From assembly GCF_050908995.1 (NCBI RefSeq), contig NC_135122.1:17462501-17526500 (forward strand): a stretch of DNA of 64,000 bases, in the 5' to 3' direction. The notes under the pieces are model-generated. The model saw only the letters and a list, made by a program, of their open reading frames with translations. It had not been told where the DNA came from and did not search any database. Source of the stretch: Andrena cerasifolii (taxonomy: Eukaryota > Arthropoda > Insecta > Hymenoptera > Andrenidae). The translations under genes were made by a program, and so were the position numbers. Shown piece after piece: positions 25,250 to 38,350 of this stretch (position 1 is its first letter; every line of letters starts with the position of its first letter).

Positions 25250-26050
25250 TACCAAACCCGCGAATTATATTGAAAATCCTCGACTGTCCAAGACGCGAGA
25301 AGACATCGGGCCAGAACAAGAGACACTAATCGCGGGACGCGCGTTCATCAATCCTTCCCGACAATTTCATTAAACGCGGCATAAAACGTTGAAAAATTAC
25401 GCGGCTATAAATTAGTATCCAGTTGGCGGACGAGCGGCGAGAAGGGAGGGATCCCAGGAGCCGGTGTTAATTAATAATTGCCCGTCGTCCCGAGAAACTG
25501 CAAGAGGGAAAAGCATCGCGCGCTTTTTGCCCCCGCGAACGATCCGCCGTCGTAACAGGGGAGTATCGCCAGTTCTCTGACCGTAGTTGGCATGCGGACT
25601 CGCGGACGAAGAAGAGGAACGCGTCCCTGCGCGGCAGCACTGCCTTAAACAGCCTTGGCCTTAGCCTCGGCTTCAGCTATCGCTTTAACGCTCGGCCCCC
25701 GTCGCTGCCTCGGATCAAAAGGGCCCGGGCAAAAACTGGGCATGTTTTATTCGGCTGGCGAGGGGCGAGCAGCCGGGACGAGTGCGCGTGCTGGCGCTAA
25801 TAAGCGCGCGCTATTAATTGCGCGCCGGGGAAGAAAGGAGCGTCCACGAAATTGCGATGGAAGAGGCTAATAGGAGATAAAAGAGGAGGCTAGCCCTGGA
25901 CAGACGAAGGCTGGTCGGAAGTGGAGTTACAATATCGTGTACTGACCGCGGCAATTGCTCGGTTGATTGACGCGGGAACAGAAAACATCGCGCGGGAATG
26001 AGTTGCGTGTCTTTGAAGCGAATGCTTCGAGAAGGGAACCAGGAAGAGGT
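25250..26050. promoter_or_regulatory. CpG-rich island in intron 1
   Basis: Left shoulder 25141-25200: 24 C to 3 G. Right shoulder 26041-26100: 26 G to 6 C. The core includes GCGCGC-rich stretches around 25780-25830. The overlapping open frames at 26101-26522 follow it and have no recognisable domain. Confidence 0.45.
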
Positions 26051-26529
26051 GGCTGCATTCTTGCGCTTGGGGTTGGGGTTAGAACGAGGGGAAACTGAAT
26101 TTGCGCTCCGTTAAGTGCCACTGCGTGTTATCGCGCTGGGATTTTTTCAGCTCGCTGTTTGGGGCCTTTCGTCGCCATTTATCTTATCCTGCGATAGGTG
26201 GTGCGTCTCAAGTTACACGTATCCTGCCCTTTCGAGTATGTCCACTACATCTCCGAACCCTGTTATCTTTTGCTGGGGGAGGAAAATGGAATATTTTCCT
26301 TCTGCTGCGCTTCTGGTATACAATCTTTTCGGACTGAAAAGTTACGTGCTCTATGTTCTTTTGGAAGAATTATTATTTGCAGGGTACACGAATATTTTTC
26401 AGGGATTAATTTTGCTGAAGGAAAAACTGTGCTCGTGGGATGCCTACATAGGGGAAAGTCCTACAGTACCGTGCAGCGTACAGTACCGGCCAAAGCTAGA
26501 TCTCGCTTTTAATGTTAGTTGATTGCAGT

Positions 26530-29360
26530 ATCGATGGAGAAATAAATAAATAGTATAGTCCTGAGCAATGCATTCCGGTGACGTTCTTTTTTCTTCAGTA
26601 TTACCAGAGTTTTAAGACGTTTAACGTTTACGCTGCTTTTCCGTACGACAAAAGTTATTTTTCATAGCTGATTTCTTATTTTTTCAGGTAATTAAATAAT
26701 TCTGTCGTAATACGTACATTATTTTTAGACTATTAGATACTTTACAACTTTTTTATTCCAACGAATTATTAATCTTTATGATAAAATTTAAGAAAAACGA
26801 TTTATGCCCTTTTATTAAGCACAATTTTTACTACAAACTACTTTTTTGAAATTTGATTTTTACCAACAATAGCCCAAGCTGTAGTACAAAAACTTGGAGT
26901 GGCCGGTACTATAGGACTCTCCCCTATATAATTTCGAGGGACGACCACTTTCGGATTACGACCACTTTCAGAAAGCATGCTCCTGTACAGATTTACACAA
27001 AACAACCGAAGAGCAACACCCTGGATTTAAAAGACCTAAAGTGCTGAAAGAAGGTTTCTTCCACGAAGCAGCAGTTTTCTTTTCACGGTTACGCGTCATT
27101 TATGGGCCGGCGAGGAGAATCGTCGCGCACGAACGGATCTAATAGCGGCGCTCAGGACGAGAAGCAACAGATTGCACACTTTCTACGTGTGCCGTAAAAT
27201 TAGGAGCAGTTATCTTTCGCCGGCGTTTCCGGTTCTCCCCCGTGAGTGGCGCCTCGAGGGACCACGGAACAGAAGAAACAAGGGGGAAGAAAAAGCGAGA
27301 AACGAGAGCGAGTAGGCGCCCGATCTCTCAAGGTGCAATTTCGGGCGAGTGGGCGGCTGTGAAGGCGAGGAAAAAGAATAGAAGCGAAGCTGGTTGAACG
27401 ACCCGACAGCACGCCGAGCGATCGAACGGACATTTTTATTCAGCTCGTCGCGTACGATCATCGCGATGCCTTCGAGTCACGCGAGAAGGTGTTACATTCC
27501 GGATTGACAGTCCTCACTTTCGAATCCTCCTGTCATGATACGCCCCGGCTACGTGACTTCCAGTCAATCGTAAAACTTTTTTACGATGCGGTGCAACTTC
27601 TGTCTGGAGTCGCGAGATTGACAGTGAAGCATTTCTTCATTGAAAATTCGTTTCGTGTACGATAGCGTTTTAGGTATTCGAACGACCCTACGCGTCGGTG
27701 GCGGGCAAAATTGTCTGCTGTCAGTGTGAAATGTATTTATTCTAGTGCTGTACATATAGGTACCTCGAGTGCGCGATGGTTGCTTAAATCGGAATTAAAT
27801 TCTGCGAAAATCGTTTAACACGCTCCACCCCACGCGGATCACTGATACCGTGACGTAACTCGATGTTCCGCGCGAGGAATGCTTTTGTCGAAGGAGGATT
27901 TCTGGACCCACAAATTTCCATAATTATTTGGGGAAAAAGGGCGCCGAGGAGTGTAAAAAGCTGTCGAAGAGGACTTATCTAATATTCCGCATTCCACAGA
28001 ATTTTGTCGTTGATATGCTGACGATAATAACAGACCAGCGGTACGGAAGATGAGGTATGCGCTATCGTTAGCCGATTTTATCGCTTACAAATGGCGTCCA
28101 GCTTTGTCGGAAGGTACAAATTGTGCCAGGGACGCGTAAGGGGCATTCCGATGATGTCCGATAAGGATCGGCAACACGCAGGTAACAGGGCCAGGCAATC
28201 TTTCCGAAGGATCGCGCAAACGATATGCCTAAAAAGGATACACGCGCGAGGATGCACGCATCTCGCATAAATTTAGGAGGAGAATTGTCCGCAATTGAGG
28301 CATTCCTCGCTTGGTATCAGATTTGCTGTCATACGTGCACGATCATCTTGGGAATAGAGCAGTAGTTTATATCCATCGTTTTTCAATGAAAACTTCAATG
28401 GGAATATTAAACCTCGGCTGAGAATATAGGGTAGTTACTACAGAGGAACCTCGATACATGTAATTGGAAACCTCCGCACTTGTACGCGAACTTTGTTCAG
28501 TGAATTTTGTTGAAAAGCGAGGATAATCGTTGGAAAGAAATAATTGGAGTCAAAGGGCGCAGTGAAAAGATTTTAAATATTATTATATTTTATATACTGT
28601 ATTAGTTGCATTATTTTCTACCTCGCTTCAAATTAATTGTACCAAAGGGTTGTCTAATCCGTCTGCAGTAATTAAATTAAACAAATAAAAAAACTTATAA
28701 GAACTTATGCTTGATAGTTGCATAAACCTCGATAGTTGAATGCCAGGTTTTCCTGCAACTATTAAATATTAAAGTATTAAAGTCTACTCTACCACTCTAC
28801 GCTTCTCTGCATTGTGATTTTTTAAATGCAGAAGTGGAACAATTATTCCGTCTCTTATTTATTGTTCTATTTCAGAATACAGTAGAAGTTTCAAGTTTTA
28901 AACCGGTGATGAGTATAATTGGAGCTAAATTGTACGAATGTTATTTAATCGGGGGTTTGACAACGCCGGTGGTGGTAGAATTTGCAGCTTGTAAATTCGG
29001 TTATAGAGCAGGCGGATAAAAATCCAAGACGCCCATTAAAATTCGATGGGGTATTTTTCAGGGCTGCGAACACGTCTGCTGATCCAACAAACGCGATTAT
29101 AATGGGATCGTTGCGAGAAAGACCATCAGCATCTGGCAAGACTTCCTGTCGCACGAGGACGCCTATTTACGAAGCGCGCCGCTACGAGTTTTACGCGCAA
29201 GGAACCCCTCCCTCGTTGCTCGCCCACCTTCCACTTCCGGTAGATTCGAATAAAAAGCTGCGCGTGATTCCCTACCGAACGGACGGCCACCCTGTCCCGT
29301 TCACGAGCCAGTTTAAGCAGTCGAGAGAAAAATTCTTCAGGAACTCAATGGATCTATCCT
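26530..29360. other. Mixed intronic stretch
   Basis: Contains the CpG-rich block at 27060-27480 and a GC-enriched patch at about 28980-29340 that carries a 126-codon plus-strand frame of no recognisable family. The rest is AT-rich without visible features. Confidence 0.4.
27060..27480. promoter_or_regulatory. CpG-rich block in intron 1
   Basis: GC-rich with frequent CGAG and GAGAACG motifs and two overlapping minus-strand frames without domain similarity. Confidence 0.3.
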
Positions 29361-29368
29361 AAATTTAA

Positions 29369-29806
29369 CCCTTCGTTGACACTCTGGGGGTGAGCCACCC
29401 ATAAGCTAATTTTGACGATCTGTACCTTCTATATTCAAACTAAATTCCTTTTCTCCAAAGCCGACTTATAAACTATTTTTTCCTGTGAAAATATTATATC
29501 TGAAAAACAACTCTGTAGAGTTTTAGCTTCTAATATTGAAATTTGTAAAAGTTACAATTTTTTGAAGATTCTCTTTGCTTTTTCTCGACATATGGTAATC
29601 TAGAATTTTTTTCCACAAAAAACTGTGATAAAATTTCAATAAAAAAGATATTCGACTACATTCTAGAGACCCTGAGAGTGACCCATGATTTTTTTCATAA
29701 CTATTGGATTCTTTACATGAGAATGGCAGTCGTTCAAATAATTGCTCTGGGTGTGAGCCACCCAGGTATGCCAAAGTTGATAAAAAAGAGGTGTGTCAAC
29801 GAAGGG
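29369..29806. mobile_element. piggyBac-like MITE flanked by TTAA
   Basis: A 438-bp element with perfect 14-bp terminal inverted repeats CCCTTCGTTGACAC, flanked by TTAA at 29365-29368 and 29807-29810. CCC termini plus TTAA duplication are the piggyBac signature. A 20-bp subterminal direct repeat containing GTGAGCCACCCA occurs at 29382-29401 and 29745-29764 (19 of 20 identical). The interior is AT-rich and non-coding. Confidence 0.8.
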
Positions 29807-30531
29807 TTAATTACAATTTATTTGAATCGCTAATCTACTTAGGAAATTATTTTATCGTGAAATTATTCTGTCGTTGGTTGCTAAATTTATATAAAAATAG
29901 TCATGGAATACCCTATTCGCATTTTGGTCAGCGAAATAGAAAGAAAGTCTTCTAAGTTTGTCGAATATAAGTTCACGTGGATATTTTTGCCCTCTAAGAG
30001 AGTGCACTCTTTGCACGGTTGTAATTTGCTAGAATCGCCGATGAATTGTAGCAGTAAATTACGTGCCAACAATTTCGTTTAATTGCAGGCTGTTGAAAAG
30101 TGGAGCGCTGGAAAAACAACCACGCTCAACACCTTGGATGTCGGAGCAAGCGACTCCGATACAACCACTACTCGACGCTGGGACACACGTTCAAGGCATA
30201 TCTCGTGTTAATTGCACTGCACCCTCGCGGTACACCTTGATGACACTCGCAGGTAGTTGTCAGAAACGTGTTTCACTTCCGGGTTCTAACCTAGTCTTTC
30301 TTGTGCTGCTTTACAACCGACTACCGTCTCCGATTGCATCGTCATAAAGGATGTTCGATCAGAGGAATCTGTGGTACCGTATTCAGCGCAGGGTGCTGAG
30401 TGTGGAGGAGATTATGATCATCTACGTGTTTGTAGATTTTATGGCAGAAAATATGGCGAATACGATGGAGCAGAAGAAGCTACAGTAGATTATTAAGCAG
30501 AGTGATCATAATGATCTTTTCATGTGTTTAC

Positions 30532-30643
30532 AAATTTTATTTTATAAATAACACGATACAGTGCCATAGATGATCGTCTCCTTAACTGCAAATTTAATTC
30601 AACTATTTCTCTTCAATTTAGTGTTATTTATAAAATAAAATTT
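30532..30643. repeat. Perfect 23-bp inverted repeat with 66-bp spacer
   Basis: The arms 30532-30554 and 30621-30643 are exact reverse complements (core TTTATAAATAACAC). They enclose 66 bp of unique sequence. The repeat may be the ends of a tiny transposon, but no target duplication is evident; the right side runs directly into AT repeat. Confidence 0.7.
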
Positions 30644-30716
30644 ATATATATATAATATAAAAAATATATATAATATATTATATATATATATTATATATTA
30701 TATATATTTTATAAAT
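30644..30716. repeat. Imperfect AT-alternating tract
   Basis: About 70 bp almost entirely of A and T with alternating TATA and AATATA motifs, able to extrude as a cruciform. It ends in TTTATAAATACAGTGTCATT, which is a loose inverted match to TTTAGTGTTATTTATAAA on its left. Confidence 0.8.
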
Positions 30717-31189
30717 ACAGTGTCATTAAATATACCGCTCAAATTAATTAAGAAATCATTTTCCCAAATCAGGCAACCAATTTGAAATCCACTTATGCTG
30801 TACAAATATAACTTTTGGAAATGTGATCAAGCTAAAATAAACCACGATCCTTTTACTACAACAGAGTGCATTCTGTGAATGAAAATTCACCAGCACGATA
30901 TTCAAAGCGGAGACGCATTTTTCATCGAATTCGAAACGGAAGCAGCAGCACTTTGCTTCAATGAAAACTGATGGCCAAGTGGATTGAACGTGACACAGCG
31001 GACGGAACGATAAATCCGTCATTTTCCACTGTACTAGATAAATTGATTATTCACTCCTTTTCACAAAGTACCCACTACATAAATTTCTATGGCTATGTAA
31101 TCACCTGGCCTTACGTCCGATTGATTGAAACCTCTAAAAATGCAGAACATGCAACCATTGAATAACCCCCTTATCATTTTTAACAGAAA

Positions 31190-31640
31190 GTGTGAAAGCA
31201 TTTTCCTCGAGCTCTTAACTCGTAGCCTGACGTAAGTGTTCGCCACTCGAGCCGTCCGATTCGCTGTAGTGTTGCTAGACTACTCATGGCGGTGCAGCCT
31301 CGTGCACGAGCTGTCCCGAAGGAATACGAAGGAACGAACCGCAGATAAGACACCGTGGATAGGAAATAAGTAATAAGCGAGGCTCTGTGCTCATCGTGGA
31401 TCGGTATAAATAGCTTCTACTTATGGTCCCGGATTTTGCCGGCTCAAATGCGACATCGGTGACAGTAGCCGGACGAAGCTGTCGACTTCAAGCACTATGA
31501 ATCACGCCTATTACTATTCCGACTTTAAACCATAAATAATAACAAGCGGACAGTTCCTCCGTTTCGAGATGTCTCGATTAGGGGCACCCTCCCGGGAAAC
31601 TAACTGCCTCCAATTTTCCACGAACGCGGCCTAGTAGATA
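31190..31640. promoter_or_regulatory. CpG-rich block in intron 1
   Basis: GC-rich core with a G-rich, C-poor right shoulder at about 31670-31800. Confidence 0.35.
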
Positions 31641-32539
31641 CTGTCGTGTATTGTTGATTTAGAGCAGCAGTGTGGAGACTAAATTGAAATTATAATTGAG
31701 CTTCGAGAAAGTGGAAGGTAGATGTAAATGTTTTTTGTTAAGTAGAAACGAGAAAGTACAAGTATGTCCCAGATGGGATTTTAGGAATTGGGTCATTCAG
31801 GATTGCTGGAAGTGGATGCAAAATTTTAGAAATTGTTTTTTTTCAGGACTGTTAAGGGTAGGGATGAAATGTTGGGTATTTGTTCTTTAACCTTTAGAGG
31901 ACAGGCTTTTTCGCAAAAATAGTGGATTTCAGTTTCCAAATTTTTATATATATATATATAACGTATACGTTGTTCAAAATTAGAGTTGCACAGAGCCCCA
32001 AAAAGGGCTTTGCCGGTCCAGAACAGTAATACAATTTTTAACCTTTTTTAATTTTAAAAATACTGTATGTCTGCGGGTTTTTCATACTGCTGGTCACGAA
32101 TCTGTAGTCGGATTATAAAAACATTTGACCTACATGGCAGTTTTACTGACCTAGACGAATGAAACTTGTTTTCTATACTTATTGCTCTTAAATCGACACT
32201 TAGGAAAACATTGTTTCCTCACTGTTCTCTGTCTACGATTTGCTTCAACTACTCTAAAAATATTTCACATAATTAAGGGCTTATGCTGGGAAATGTCTGA
32301 ATATATGAATATAGAAAAATATAGAGCTGATGAGCTTTAAAATATCAAGAAAAATATTTCACAAGTACCTTTACTCTACGCACGAGGTTCAATTAGTAAA
32401 ATCATTCGACAATCAATGAAACGTAAGTCTGCTCCAAAACTGCTCCAAACACGAACCAAGAAAAGCACAAAACGCAATGTCCCACCGCCTTCATCCTTCA
32501 CCCTTAATCCCTTTCCTACCACCCAGTACATAAACGAGA

Positions 32540-33160
32540 ACAATCACTGCTGTGTCGTAAAAATCGAATTGACGGAGCATGATCGTCGTGTTGGAAAGGT
32601 CTCTACCACAGGTCAAAGAGAGATTAATCTCAATTTCAGGGATCCGAGCCGCTCTAACTCGATCTGAGGCAAATCCGACGGTAATAAACGGCGCTTTAAT
32701 AATATCTTGGACGGCGATCGGAGAAGCAAGGTGTAGAACGGATGTCGTTCAGGGGATAAATCTCCGTGGCGGGACAATGGAGGCTATCCGCGAGCCACGG
32801 GTCAATTTAGAATGGTAATTGCACAGCGTGGCGGAGTTATTACATCCGACGTAACGAAAATATCCATATTGTTCGAAGGACCGAACGATTAATGGGCACG
32901 TGAAACCCGACGCGACAACCTCTGGATACATTAAAACACGCGGGTCCACAGTCGGACGTGGAACACACGCGTAGGTATTACGATTCAGCACGAGAGACGG
33001 GACAAAAATACCCTGTCTCGTGGCGCTCGCTATACAAAAGTGGAGGTGTGACGGATAGAGGCGTTCGAAAAAAGAAATCGAGGAGGAACTGACGGGCGCT
33101 GCCGCGATTCTTCATCCCCTGTGTTAACGACGCTACCGTGAAACGGAACTATCAACTCTT
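32540..33160. promoter_or_regulatory. CpG-rich island in intron 1
   Basis: Left shoulder 32401-32520: 43 C to 12 G. The right flank 33240-33360 is T/G-rich. Overlapping short frames on both strands are attributed to composition. Confidence 0.4.
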
Positions 33161-33889
33161 CGCGGTCTGCAATTGTTTTAGAAGTGCACTCCAGCAAGTT
33201 TGAATTACAGCGAGTCGAAAAATAATTGGCACACCCTTTAAAACAGAATAACTTTTTTTTAAAAATGGTCCAAACGACTTGAGTCTTTTGCGAAGCCAGA
33301 AGGATTAGTTTACTAGGTGACATGTTTCGGTGTTTTGAAAGAAAAAAATTTAATTGTTCGGAATAGCGAAGAAAATAAGTGATCAGCCAGTGAAATTTCA
33401 TTGAGCACTGAATTATTCAAAAAAGGTTATATCGAGACTGCATGAAAAGTATCTTTATGGAGGGCATGGAATGATTAAATAAGTAATGATTAAAAATGAT
33501 AAGGCAAAACTGAATATATTAATAAATAACGACAGTATCACTTCACAATAATTTCAATGTGTTAAAAATTTTCACGGGAAATGGATTTATTAGTACACTG
33601 TCTTTATCCCATACGTATATTTCAATGTTGCATGTAAGCACTTGACCAATTTCAAAAGTTGTGTTCGTTACTGAAGCTTGGCTTTTAATTTTTAAAAGAT
33701 GTTATACCATCCTCCTCTAAAGAAGTTATTATTGAGGGGTTAGGTATGCAGATACGAAATTACACGCACGTTTAAAGCCCTCTTTGCTTTGCAACGAACA
33801 ATGAAACCGCGAGATGAAACCCATTAGTCGACTGCACTGTGGATCGAGAAAAATGAAGATGTTACGACCACCAACTTAAAGAAGGATTA

Positions 33890-34034
33890 AGGTCTGCGCA
33901 CACATATCAGTTCCGTGTCAGTACCGTTCCGGCGTGCCAGGGGTAAGAAGAAGAGGGGCGTAGAGGGTCTCTTCTTCTGACCACTGGCACGACGGAACGG
34001 TACTGACACGGAACTGACAAGTGTGTTTAGACCT
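33890..34034. mobile_element. Hairpin MITE, PIF/Harbinger type, TTA target duplication
   Basis: A 145-bp element that is almost entirely one inverted repeat. Arms of about 50 bp begin AGGTCT..., share the block CAGTTCCGTGTCAGTACC, and enclose a short AG-rich centre near 33941-33980. Identical TTA triplets flank it at 33887-33889 and 34035-34037, matching the TWA target choice of Harbinger transposons. The GGTCTGCGCACAC start also fits that superfamily. It has no coding capacity. The arms match at roughly 90 percent by eye, so insertion may be fairly recent. Confidence 0.75.
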
Positions 34035-37000
34035 TTACGGTACCACGAACCCTGCCACTGATGACGAATCTCATGAATCATTTAGGCAGGAAACAAAATA
34101 GCACCAGAATTTATTTTACACTGCTTCGGCGAAGATAACTATCCAAAGAAATCGCAAACGTTAAGATCAAGCACAGTGTAATTATAATAAAAATTTGTTC
34201 GATGTACTTGAAAGAAAACATTGTTAGAAACAATTAAGGAATTAAGTTTCTAAATAAGTAACAACTAGGAATCCAGCAGCTTGGATGCAAAAAGTAGCTA
34301 CTGTGTATGTATTTAGTAAATTTAATATTTTTTAGACATATTGAATTTTTTTAAATATTAAACACCCTGTAACTAGGGAGTAGGATTCACAAACACTTGT
34401 TTATAGCAGACGTAATGCTTAATTCGATAAAATTAATAATAGATGTCAATGATACCCACGACAGGTCCTCTCTCTATTATTCTCTTATCCTGTAGTAAGC
34501 TATTTTTCCAAGTTATGAGCTTCGTGCAATTGTTAGTCGTGTCTAAACATATCTTATCTCATTTAACATATCATACAGTATTGTTATGCAATGCCACTTT
34601 CTCTTTTTATCGGATTGCCACCATCGTGCATTGTACTTCCAATCTCATAGCAATTTTTTATAGCAACAGCACCTTTGAAACACATTGAGCCTCATATTCT
34701 TCGAATGGTACATTACACGCCTGATTTTTGCAAATTAAGAATATTAATAGTTCCTAAAAAAAGATCAAACCAGAAGAAGCAACAAGAAGTTTCTTTTTTG
34801 CAAAATGAGGATATTGCGAGCTTTTCTTAAATATGTTTGCAATTATGAATGCAATTTATTAAAAAAAAAATCGTAAAAACTGGTACAAGTAGTGAAAATC
34901 TAGAAATGTAGGAATTAAATATTAGCATTCAAGCACGATACTTTGCAATTTTTAAATATCACCAACGATGATTCATTGGTACGACTCGTGCGTCTTAATA
35001 TCGCAGCAATTTGAATAATTAATTAAGCGACCGATAACTTTCAGATGAAAATAAAATCATTCCCCCTCTAATTCTCACCATTGTGGCTCATCTCGCTTTA
35101 TTTAGTGTACGTTGAAATATGTCCGATGTCTTTTATCATCGTACGATGCACACTGTGCCTTTTAACGAGTCGTCAATAGCTCATAAATAACTCCCACGTG
35201 AATGAGATTAATGGAAAAAGATTATGACCGAGCGTAGGGAAAGAAACATATTCCGCGCGAGTGGAAATGTTCGTGGAATCGTTGTGAAATCACTGATGAA
35301 ATAAAAAAAGGTCCATTTCGTCTACTTGAACCAGGTAACAAGTATTTACAAATTCCACCCGATACAAACGCAAGAGGCGCACCGGACATCGCGGCTCTCA
35401 ACTGCACGTCGCCTTTCTCGATGCTGTAATAAAATCTCAGCGAGAACAAAAGGGACGAAAGGAATCGAGACAATCACTGTCACCGACCCTTCTCCATTTT
35501 CACGGTTTACTATCAAAGTCAGTCACCTGGTGCAGGACATTTGAACATTTGTTATCTAACTAGCGAAGCGGGGTCTCGCACACCCCAATTTTTATTTCAA
35601 TTTACACGAGAAAATTTCGATTTCTCTTTCGGAACTTTTCTTTTCAGTAAATATATTAATACACGTGATACGAATTGAATCTTATTTGTAAAGAATATAA
35701 AACTACAATCAGTTGTTTTGTATCTTCACGTTCACCAGTTAAGGGTTCATTTAATGAATGAATGATTAAGATGAAGTTTTGTTAATTTCTATTGCGAAAA
35801 ATTATTAGCAATTAGGGGAGATTTGGCGAATATTTTTTCGTGAAATCCTACTGAAGTTATGGGAGATTATATCGGAGATAGATCGAGCAGTGAGTCGAAG
35901 ATTCGATTCGTGAATATTTAAATGGGCAAAAAGGAAACGTTCGAACAGGAAACTACATGGTCCCGACCGGCCATTTATTTCATCATAAGCGTGGGCACGC
36001 CCTTGCTGCGCTCATAATGAACGTGATTCCGTGGTCGATAGTATCGAAAAGCAATTTCGTCAAGCCCTGTCTCTGGAACTTGTTCTTCTCGTGAAACGTT
36101 GATATTAATGGCACGAACAGGCACGCTTCGTTTTGGACTCTGTGTTTCTGTTGATTCTAACGTTCTTGTTGCGATCCTAAAGATCTGAGATTCGTGAATC
36201 TCGTAATCTACTCTAATCGCACATTTTGCAAGATTCAAGCGATAAAAATGAAACGAGATTTTAATATTTCCCTTGTACCATGTAATACAAATTCTTTCAG
36301 ATGAATAATAAAACTTTCAAGTGGTACTTATAGTCTTTGAGGCTGTAATTTTTAGTGACTAGTATTTAAGGTCCTTCGAGCTTAGGGAATGTGTATTGCA
36401 TTATTATTGTAGCAACTGCTGGAAGTGTGATTTTGATAGGTTTTGTCGAAATATATGGCACAGCGTGAAAACTTGAATTTTACAATTTTGAAAGTCTTAA
36501 TTTTGAGCATAATCTTAAATGGAGCAGTTAATGACAGTTCTATTTGTATCGTCGACGGTGTCTACGGGTCTCCCTTGAAAAGGAAGTTTAATATTTGTCT
36601 TCTTATGGAGGAATCCGCGGGTGTTTATGTATATACAGTGCGTGTGTCGTATATTTAGAAGACAGTGGTGTGTTCTGTAAGTTGACAGTTCGAAACCCTT
36701 ATGTATTTAACGTCTCTCTGTTTACAACTTCCGTACATGCGTTGCAAACACTTGGAATCCGACGGCTGCCTAAATGTATAGTAATTTAAAATTTTAATCC
36801 CTCGAATTCGAAATTTTAAATTAGTAAAATAATCTGCAATTAGGAATCTAACTGTTTGAATGCTACGTCCACCTGTAGTTAAATAAAAGAAAATGAAAAG
36901 TAACGGGCTTATAATTTCGCACACAAAATTAACAAAAATTAAAATAACATACTAATTTAAAATTAGCATACGCGTAAGTGTAGAAATAACTTGAGTCCTA

Positions 37001-37581
37001 AGTACTAAATCCTTTAACTGTGCCATCTAATTTATAAAGATAGTTTCTTCTCCTTAGAAATGGCATTCTTGTTACTATCCGGATTTCCAATTTTCCTTTA
37101 ACCATAGCTGTAAACAATGAAACAGAACGACACGAACTGCTGGGACAAGTTTAAGAATTTCTTCGACAATCCAAGCGAAAAGAATTTCCCTGTGTAAAAC
37201 CAAGAGTACCCAACGTTGTTCTCGGAAATATTTCAATTGTTTCTCAGCAAAGCAAGTAACGCGGCAGCTATAACGTTCCGCGTGCTCGTGCAAATAATGA
37301 TCAAAGAACAGTTGCGTGTACACGATACGATGGCGGAATCGCCACTGTATAAACACTACTGCTAGACTTGACGGCAGTTTGCGTAAATACTAAGTCCGCA
37401 ACCACAAACCTTTTTCCTACTTTCTTATAACCTAAACCTACAACCTCTTTACTGAACGAGTTACACTAAAATTTCTAGTAAGAAACTCTAAGTAGTGCCA
37501 CTAATTCTGAGTGAAATTAATTTTCAGCCGTCCAATTAAATCGTTCTTCCTATATTCAACAACTTAACTCTCTCCTCACGG

Positions 37582-37767
37582 CAGAGTTGAGCATTATTAG
37601 AATAAAAATTTATTCTAATTAAGAGATTAGAATTCCAAGGATTTTTAGAAAGTATTCTAAATATTCTAAAAAAGAATAATCTTCGAATAAAATTTCGAAT
37701 AAAACGAAGTTATTCGAGAATAATTTTTTCTTCAAATCAATTTTTATTCGAATAATGCCCAACCCTG
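37582..37767. mobile_element. hAT-type MITE with 8-bp target duplication
   Basis: A 186-bp element with 29-bp terminal inverted repeats agreeing at 26 of 29 positions; the ends are CAGAGTTGAGCATTATT and, reverse-complemented, CAGGGTTGGGCATTATT. The flanking octamers CCTCACGG (37574-37581) and CCTCGCGG (37768-37775) match at 7 of 8, the target-duplication length typical of hAT transposons. The interior is AT-rich with repeated TTCGAATAA motifs and no coding capacity. Confidence 0.82.
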
Positions 37768-38049
37768 CCTCGCGGACGTAGGACCTTACTTATGACTATC
37801 ACTACTTAAAAAAAATACAAATTTTAGATCACAAGAAGCTCGAATCTAATTCTACGATAACTTATTCTAAGAAGTGTATGAACGAGGTTATAGGTGAAGA
37901 TGGACCCCAACTTCTCGTGCACATTTCTAAAACACCCTACGCTTCACTCAGCACATTTTCCTTTTCCTTTTGTTACATAGTTAATAATGGCGCCAACGAA
38001 GAGACGTTTCGACAAACACCACATCTTCTATCTTTCGTACAAGAAGCGT

Positions 38050-38350
38050 ACTGGATTTGATCGGGACGTTCGAGGGTCCAGGGGTCGAGGTTCAAGGCGA
38101 TCGCCCTTGTCACGGTCAAGACTCGCATTCCCTTAAGTACCCCAGGAAGGGCCTGGTGGAGCCTCCCTCGAGCCACGAGTACTCCGAGCACGCACGTACA
38201 CGCCGACAGTGTTACTTTGCATGGCCCGCGCGAGCGGCATTCGAGCAAGAGCAAAACAACAGGCACGCAGAACGAGAATGAAATTATTTCGAGCGGCTAG
38301 CGGTGATTTGCTTGCCCGCGGCTCGGCAAAAATACTAGCTACACGAGAGT
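38050..38350. promoter_or_regulatory. CpG-rich block in intron 1
   Basis: C-rich left shoulder at about 37900-37970 and G-rich right shoulder at about 38490-38570. The 151-codon frame at 38209-38664 spans the right half without recognisable domain. Confidence 0.35.

Larger units (their letters stand above)
33240..38040. other. AT-rich intronic stretch
   Basis: Holds the Harbinger-type element at 33890 and the hAT element at 37582. Elsewhere no gene or RNA is seen; short frames in both strands are chance. Confidence 0.5.

Noticed and set aside
26101..26522. Three overlapping plus-strand frames of up to 135 codons
   Set aside because: All three frames are open over the same interval right after a CpG island, and none has a recognisable motif; low stop density is enough to explain them.
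27515..27535. TTCGAATCCTCC suggestive of a tRNA T-arm
   Set aside because: No matching acceptor stem, anticodon arm or D-arm around it.
28982..29362. 126-codon plus-strand frame
   Set aside because: No recognisable domain, no evident splice context, and antisense to the host intron; left as a GC-enriched patch.
33200..33440. Possible unclassified transposon fragment around ATGGTCCAAACGACTTGAG
   Set aside because: It has the feel of a dispersed repeat, but no inverted ends or target duplication were found.
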